A stretch of DNA of 64,000 bases from Ancistrus triradiatus (taxonomy: Eukaryota; Chordata; Actinopteri; Siluriformes; Loricariidae), in the NCBI GenBank assembly GCA_025084515.1, contig JAJAGP010000349.1, forward strand, positions 170,001 through 234,000, written 5' to 3'. The notes under the pieces were generated by a model. The model saw only the letters and a list, made by a program, of their open reading frames with translations. It made no database searches and was not told the origin of the DNA. Within the stretch, counting starts at the first letter, position 1. Every line of letters begins with the position of its first letter. Made by a program: the position numbers and the translations under genes. Shown here piece after piece: positions 59,271-64,000 of the stretch.

Positions 59271-59480
59271 CAGATCGTTCAGACTATTGGCACTTTAATA
59301 CTCAGGCTAACTCGTCCCAGCAGGCCTCTGCCTTTGTGATCCGTGCCAGTTGAATGGGCTTTTGAGCTGCAATGAATTGTGGGTAGAGCTTGCAATAACA
59401 TATCGACAGATTTTCCGATTGTAGAAGACGTGACACACTTCCAGCTTCCTCCGCCATCGTAGTCGATTCACAAAAACATG
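58031..59480. other. upstream flank with short microsatellites
   Basis: (TG)n at 58924-58937, 59066-59086 and 59236-59269. Frames are short. No gene recognised. Confidence 0.5.
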
Positions 59481-59879
59481 CTAGGCAGCTAAAAGTATGT
59501 GGACACTCGCTCTTATTGGAGCTGTGCAGAGAAACATAAGAATGGAGTGTACCCAGGTCATCCCACTGGTTTCTGAACGACTGTTTACCTTAAAATGCCC
59601 TGTACCAACACACTCACACGCTCACTCCAAAATATGATCCGAAAATCATGCAATTGTTGTATAATTGGTGCTTTGGTGGACTGTTACATGAGGGGAACCA
59701 AACACAAAGACCTCAAAAGAAACAAACGCAAAAGCTCAACTGATGCCGAGAGAGTTAAGGAACCAAACTTGCAACATAGAAGACTGGAAGAAGATAAACA
59801 AATTCAAAAATAAGGTACAAGTGCAGGTTCAACACATGTACAAAAACAAAGGTACACAAGGTAAAGCAAACAGAGTTTA
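59481..59879. other. upstream flank with MITE-end motif
   Basis: CTAAAAGTATGTGGACACTC at about 59490 resembles the left end of fish Tc1-type MITEs. A 72-codon plus-strand frame (59595-59813) is rich in Lys and Arg and matches nothing I know; it is probably not a gene. Confidence 0.35.
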
Positions 59880-60130
59880 GGAGACGGTTCTAGACGAGAG
59901 CTAAACAGGAGCCATTGTCAAGCAAAACAAGATCAGTGCCACTGGCTTAAGTCCGGCTTCCTGAGAAGTGCAAAGCTGGTAGAATCCAGGTGAGTCGGAA
60001 CACCCCATGTGTCTCTAGATGACTTTCAGAATCTGACATGTTCAGCTGTTTAAATAATCCTGAAAAAGATTTAAGGTGCGGAACTGTTATTCATAAGTAT
60101 TCAGGCATCATGTAAATTCTGTATACTGTT
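59880..60130. repeat. dispersed repeat pair, copy 1
   Basis: GAGCTAAACAGGAGCCATTG, GGCTTCCTGAGAAGTGCAAA, CCAGGTGAGTCGGAACACC and CATAAGTATTCAGGCATCAT recur in the same order, diverged, at 61285-61690. Confidence 0.6.
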
Positions 60131-60300
60131 CTGTGAGTTTAAATCTCAGCCTCAGCCAGGCCAGGTGTCACTGTCAGAAAATCAAGCGATCCCTGATACC
60201 ACCGAGATGAACTAGCATTCCGTTCAGGCACCCTGTGTTCTCTGGGATAAGTGTTGAACCCGCGTGACCGTGACCGTGACAAGCGGGGATAGAAGCCTTC
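60131..60300 (+). mobile_element. degraded SINE-like fragment
   Basis: A box B-like GAGTTTAAATCTC is followed at the right distance by a body that ends GACCGTGACAAGCGGGGAT, reminiscent of SINE ends. It directly follows the repeat at 59880. Confidence 0.4.
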
Positions 60301-60344
60301 TTACAGAGCGTCAGCACATTTATTCGATAAAAGGCCGCCTGCTT

Positions 60345-60960
60345 TATCAGGTGTTATATTTCAGGGCGATCGTTTTAAGGACTGCTGATTCCGTAGCTTA
60401 AGCGCTGAGCGAGTGGAAATATCAGGCAACCTGGGAGATACCTGCACGCAGGTAATTTATGCACCCAATGAGCTGCGGAGAGAACAAACGAAGGCGAGCG
60501 CATATCAGAGCTCTGAATACGAGTCAATAACAAATGTACGGACACAACTGGGCAACATCAGGATTCTGAGTGCAATCGGTCGTAGCATCAGGTAACAGCG
60601 CAGCTCGCGGACGGGCTCCGAATCCCCGCCGCTCGCGGCCTGTCCAAATCAAATAGTCCCGTTTGATCTACGGAAGATATAACGAGTGACGCGTATCGAT
60701 CTCTCGCTCTATGCAGACGCTGCACGGCCTAATCCTGAGGGCCTTATTATCCAGGAAACTTGAAATCCGATCAATACGGATCGATCCCAGCGGCCACGTC
60801 GCCGTCTCAGAGCATCGGGGTCTCCCAGAGTCAAGACTCCGGTTACGCCTTTTAATTAGCGTGATACTACATATCAGATCCATTAGCGTCGGCGGCCTGG
60901 CCGGCCAATTTGGATTAGGAGCGATCCCAGAGCAATAGTGGGGATGACATGTGGACTCTG
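60345..60960. promoter_or_regulatory. candidate conserved non-coding block
   Basis: About 600 bases without simple repeats, with balanced composition and words such as CAGGTAATTTATGCACCCAA, CAATGAGCTGCGGAG, TTTTAATTAGCGTGATA and CCAATTTGGATTAGG. ORFs here show no protein similarity. It lies about 4 kb upstream of the CpG block and could hold an enhancer. Confidence 0.28.
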
Positions 60961-61284
60961 GAGGGTTTGGTTAGCAGCTCTGCATGGCTACGCTCCAAAC
61001 CACATGACCCGGACTTTATCCGTCTAAAATAAGATGATCAGTGGTGAGGGAAGTGGAGCGTCCTGCAAAGATCACAGCAAGAACACAACGTCGGATACTG
61101 AGAGAGGGGAGGAGCCTGCGGCACTGGGAGTTCATATAAGATACCAGTCGATAGTTTGGCACAGCATCATGAAAACGCAAATCCGAACACCAACGTGAGA
61201 AAGAAGTAAAAAAGCAAAAGAGCGGTCGCTAAAGTTGTTGTTTACCTTAATATGTAGTGAAAGGAGACTCCAAATGCTGTCCAA
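60961..61284. other. upstream flank, no gene seen
   Basis: No repeat or gene recognised. Confidence 0.4.
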
Positions 61285-61690
61285 GAACAAAAAGAGCTTA
61301 AGTGAGAGAGCGAAAGACGAGCCCTGAACAGGAGTCAGTGTCAAACCAGGATGAATGGCGCCTGCTTAAGGGCTGCTTCCTGAGAAGCAGAAAGCTGATA
61401 GTACGCTGGCAAGACGGAACGCGGTTAGGGTTGAAGTCCAAGACTGTTCAGACTGAGATCACATGGTCATATTTCAGATACATATCAGATTTCAGTGGCA
61501 CAAATGAAAGTCAGGAACTGACGAAATGCAAACATCCAAGTGACATGTAACTGTAACTGTGTAAGTAATTGTGTAAATGATTTACAGTGTGGAATGGTTC
61601 TCCATAAGTATTCAGACATCATGTTCTGTTTGTGTTGTGCTCTGTATTTCTCTGTTCTGTAAGTTTGAGTACCAGTGGGTTAGGGTTATA
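61285..61690. repeat. dispersed repeat pair, copy 2
   Basis: GAGCCCTGAACAGGAGTCAG, GGCTGCTTCCTGAGAAGCAG, GGCAAGACGGAAC and CATAAGTATTCAGACATCAT match copy 1 at 59880 with many changes. It continues, like copy 1, into a GTTCTGTAAGTTTGAGTACC tail. Confidence 0.6.
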
Positions 61691-61745
61691 GTTAGTGGGT
61701 TAGGGTTACCAGTGGGTTAGGGTTATAGTTAGTGGGTTAGTGATA
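61675..61745. repeat. GTGGGTTAGGGTTA minisatellite
   Basis: GTGGGTTAGGGTTA occurs three times, followed alternately by TAGTTA and CCA, plus one partial unit, giving a 37-bp double unit. It contains the telomere hexamer TTAGGG. Confidence 0.85.
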
Positions 61746-62091
61746 TCGACTTGTTGACGCTGCTCATGATATTAGGAGAAGAGAGCCACTGAAACAGCAA
61801 AACAACACACCAACTGTGAAGCATGGTGAACAGTCAGAGCTCCATCAGCATCGAACAAACAGGACATTATGTACCTGATACGTTCCTGTAAGCTGTACAT
61901 GCAAGAAATCCCAGAATGCTTTGCAAACAGGTCCTAGTGCAAGGGTTCACATACGTTCTCCTCATTTTGAAAGCCCGTCCTTAATGCAAAGATTGTTCAT
62001 GTAAAGCCAGACCGATGTTTATAAGGAGACGAGTCACAAGCTAGTATGAAAAGAAAAACTGTCAGAAATTAAATGAGTGTGTGAGGGAGAT

Positions 62092-62125
<34 letters not shown>

Positions 62126-62513
62126 GGTTGTTCTTCCCCTCGTTAGCATTACGATGGCATCACGCTCCGCTGCCACGCAAATGAAGCTCTGAATTTTCGG
62201 AGCCACTGAAGCCGATGATTAGGAGGAAGGTTTTTATGGCAAGCCGAAGCACTCAGGTTTCTCGCTAATACTCCAATAATATTCAAATCGAACGCTCCCT
62301 TTATGATCGAGCTCCGAACGAGACACTAAAAATCACCCGGACCGGCAAAGTTCCACTCGCTTCACCTTCTGCAAGGTCGGCGATAAAACCACACGTCCCA
62401 AAGACCGGAGACACGCCCAATTAACGGGGTATAGACACACCCATCATCACTCAAACGCTTCCCCTCAGGTTCCTTATTCCTTTTCTATCCAGCATGGGAC
62501 AGAGCATAGAGGC
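61746..62513. other. upstream flank, no gene seen
   Basis: (TG)n at 62095-62122. The part 62125-62320 is non-repetitive with AATATTC and ATGATC words and could be regulatory; nothing firm. Confidence 0.4.
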
Positions 62514-62584
62514 CGCACTCTCTCACTCTCACACTCTCGCACTCTCACACTCTCGCACTCTCACAATCTCGCACTCTCGCACTC
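62514..62584. repeat. short CTCTCGCACTCTCACA minisatellite
   Basis: Alternating ACTCTCACACTCTCGC units, about 16 bases long, repeat four to five times. Confidence 0.88.
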
Positions 62585-63114
62585 CACACCGGACCCACGG
62601 TTCCGAAAGTACAGAAAGGAAATCCTTGTACTCTCTGTAAACCTCGTCACCTCAATCTTCACTTGGTTTAACAACAGCGACACAACAGCGCCCTCTGGCA
62701 GGTCCTGCTAAGACTGACGTCACATCTCACACCTGCACCCTTGGGCATTAAGAGACCTACAACTGCCCTCTGTAGAGTTTGGCATGTTCTCTTATACTGG
62801 TCTCACTCATCCTCCCAAAACATGCAATCCTTCGCCTACAGGTGGATGTGATGCCTGCCCCGTGAAGATCAGGACCCTCTACAGAGCGAGTTCCTGCCTT
62901 AGAGAACCAAGGATTCAGAGCCACATTCACCAGAACACACACACACACACACACATGCATGCACACACACACACACACACACACACACGTTCCTCAGAGA
63001 GGGAACACATGATGGATCCATGTGTGTGTATAACGTCTGCACCTTCCATGCATCTGGCTGTGTGTGAGGGAGCTTTAGAGAGATCAGGCATCAAAGCCTC
63101 TGATCCCGTTTGTC

Positions 63115-63155
<41 letters not shown>

Positions 63156-63799
63156 GAGTTGGTATGCAGTGTGCATGTCCTCTAACACATTAAAGCAGAA
63201 TGGGTGGCATGTGTAATTATTCTAATCATCTGCACGAGTGATAATAACTAGAGATGCAATGAAGAAATGAAGAGAGAGAGAGAATCTAAATCCCTAAACA
63301 CTTTCTCTATAAATCTGTTTGAACCTCAGAGCATTAGTGATGTCGATGTTGCCCCGATTCCAGTTCCTTACTGTTGGATGGTGTCGAGTTCTTCCACAAA
63401 GTTCCAAACTCTAAGGGTTTCTTTAAGGAGCTCCAACAAACTAGAACAGGTTGCATCTCTAAAATCAAGATTCCCCTGACCAAAACCGAGAGCTGTAGCT
63501 CCGACCTTCAGAACCAGAACCAGCTAAATAAGTGATTGTTTGGGTGATTTATTCCCATGACGGTAAATTAATAACAAAAATGCGACGTTATTTTATTTGC
63601 CCCCTGTTCGATTTTTGCCAACTTTCTCCGTCCTCTGTTGAGGCGACAAAATCCCTTCTAAATAATCAGTGTGGCTTTTGTTCGGTGTGTATCGACCATT
63701 TTAGCGTACATCCCGAGTAATTATGCCTTGCTCAAGGTCGCAACAGTGGCAACCTTTTGCTCAACGCGGAACAACATACGCATCAAAGCCACTAACATA
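62585..63799. other. upstream flank with CA tracts
   Basis: (CA)n at 62935-62990 with an ATGCATG break and at 63118-63153. No gene recognised. Confidence 0.55.
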
Positions 63800-63990
63800 C
63801 TTCAGGCCATGTAACTAATAAATCCATCAGATCCTAGGTTTGAATCTCGCAGCGGGAAGGTCGGGAGGTGGGTATAGTCCAAGGTATGCTTCTGTCTGTG
63901 CCCAATGAAGCCCTGATCAGGGCCCGGAGCCTTCCCTGTGACCCGGTCCAGGATAAACTGGGGTAAAAACAAGACGTGCCTGCAACTGTT
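63800..63990 (+). mobile_element. tRNA-derived SINE, degraded
   Basis: A box B-like AGGTTTGAATCTCGC (about 63837) is followed by a body with GTCTGTGCCCAATGAAGCCC and an end GACCCGGTCCAGGATAAACT, as in teleost SINEs. It runs close to the window end. Confidence 0.55.
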
Positions 63991-64000
63991 CATCTGTCTT

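Noticed and set aside
59595..59813. 72-codon Lys-rich frame as a small gene
   Set aside because: No recognisable domain, no promoter, and it lies among decayed repeats.

Overview
The window is vertebrate nuclear DNA, almost certainly from a ray-finned fish. It is mostly intron and upstream flank of one gene, tenm1 (teneurin-1), on the minus strand. The fish assignment rests on three decayed Tc1-type transposons, an L2 LINE 3' end with the tail common in teleosts, several tRNA-derived SINEs of teleost type and a very high load of (CA)n/(CT)n microsatellites. A catfish-like otophysan would fit, but the sequence does not settle that. There is no bacterial, phage or organelle sequence, no rRNA and no CRISPR array.

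Six consecutive coding exons of tenm1 can be read, in transcription order: 36648-36435, 34084-33824, 19576-19360, 14285-14047, 6411-6277 and 4846-4638. All have GT/AG borders, the phases match at every junction, and together they give 1275 nt (425 codons). They cover the start codon, the cytoplasmic domain with its proline-rich motifs, the single membrane span (about residues 291-312) and the first extracellular residues up to GIYGRRNTPPTHTQ. The EGF-like repeats and the rest of the ectodomain lie beyond base 1. A CpG-rich block at about 55.96-56.43 kb ends in a good minus-strand splice donor (56165) and is the best candidate for promoter and first exon. The gene product would be a type II membrane adhesion protein that acts across synapses with latrophilins.

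Layout: 0-4.6 kb holds Tc1 copy 1 and intron. 4.6-6.4 kb holds exons 6 and 5. 7.3-10.2 kb is a TTAGGG-like array broken by an L2 and a SINE. 14.0-14.8 kb has exon 4 and a possible conserved non-coding block. 16.4-17.8 kb is Tc1 copy 2. 18.2-20.2 kb has exon 3 between two copies of a repeat. 21.0-22.0 kb is a 31-bp minisatellite touching a dispersed repeat (copy A). 30.2 kb has copy B. 33.8-36.6 kb has exon 2, Tc1 copy 3 and exon 1. 38.1-39.4 kb has copy C touching a second 31-bp minisatellite. 40.6-42.0 kb is a long inverted-repeat element. 44.8-47.2 kb is a third 31-bp minisatellite rich in AP-1-like sites. 48.9-54.4 kb has short-period purine-rich arrays. 55.1-56.4 kb has SINEs and the CpG block. 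57.3-58.0 kb is an AT-rich tandem array. 60-64 kb is upstream flank with decayed repeats.

Apart from tenm1 no functional protein gene was found. Coordinates of exons and of the three Tc1 ends were read base by base. Limits of diffuse repeats are approximate. Family names rest on recognition, not on a search.
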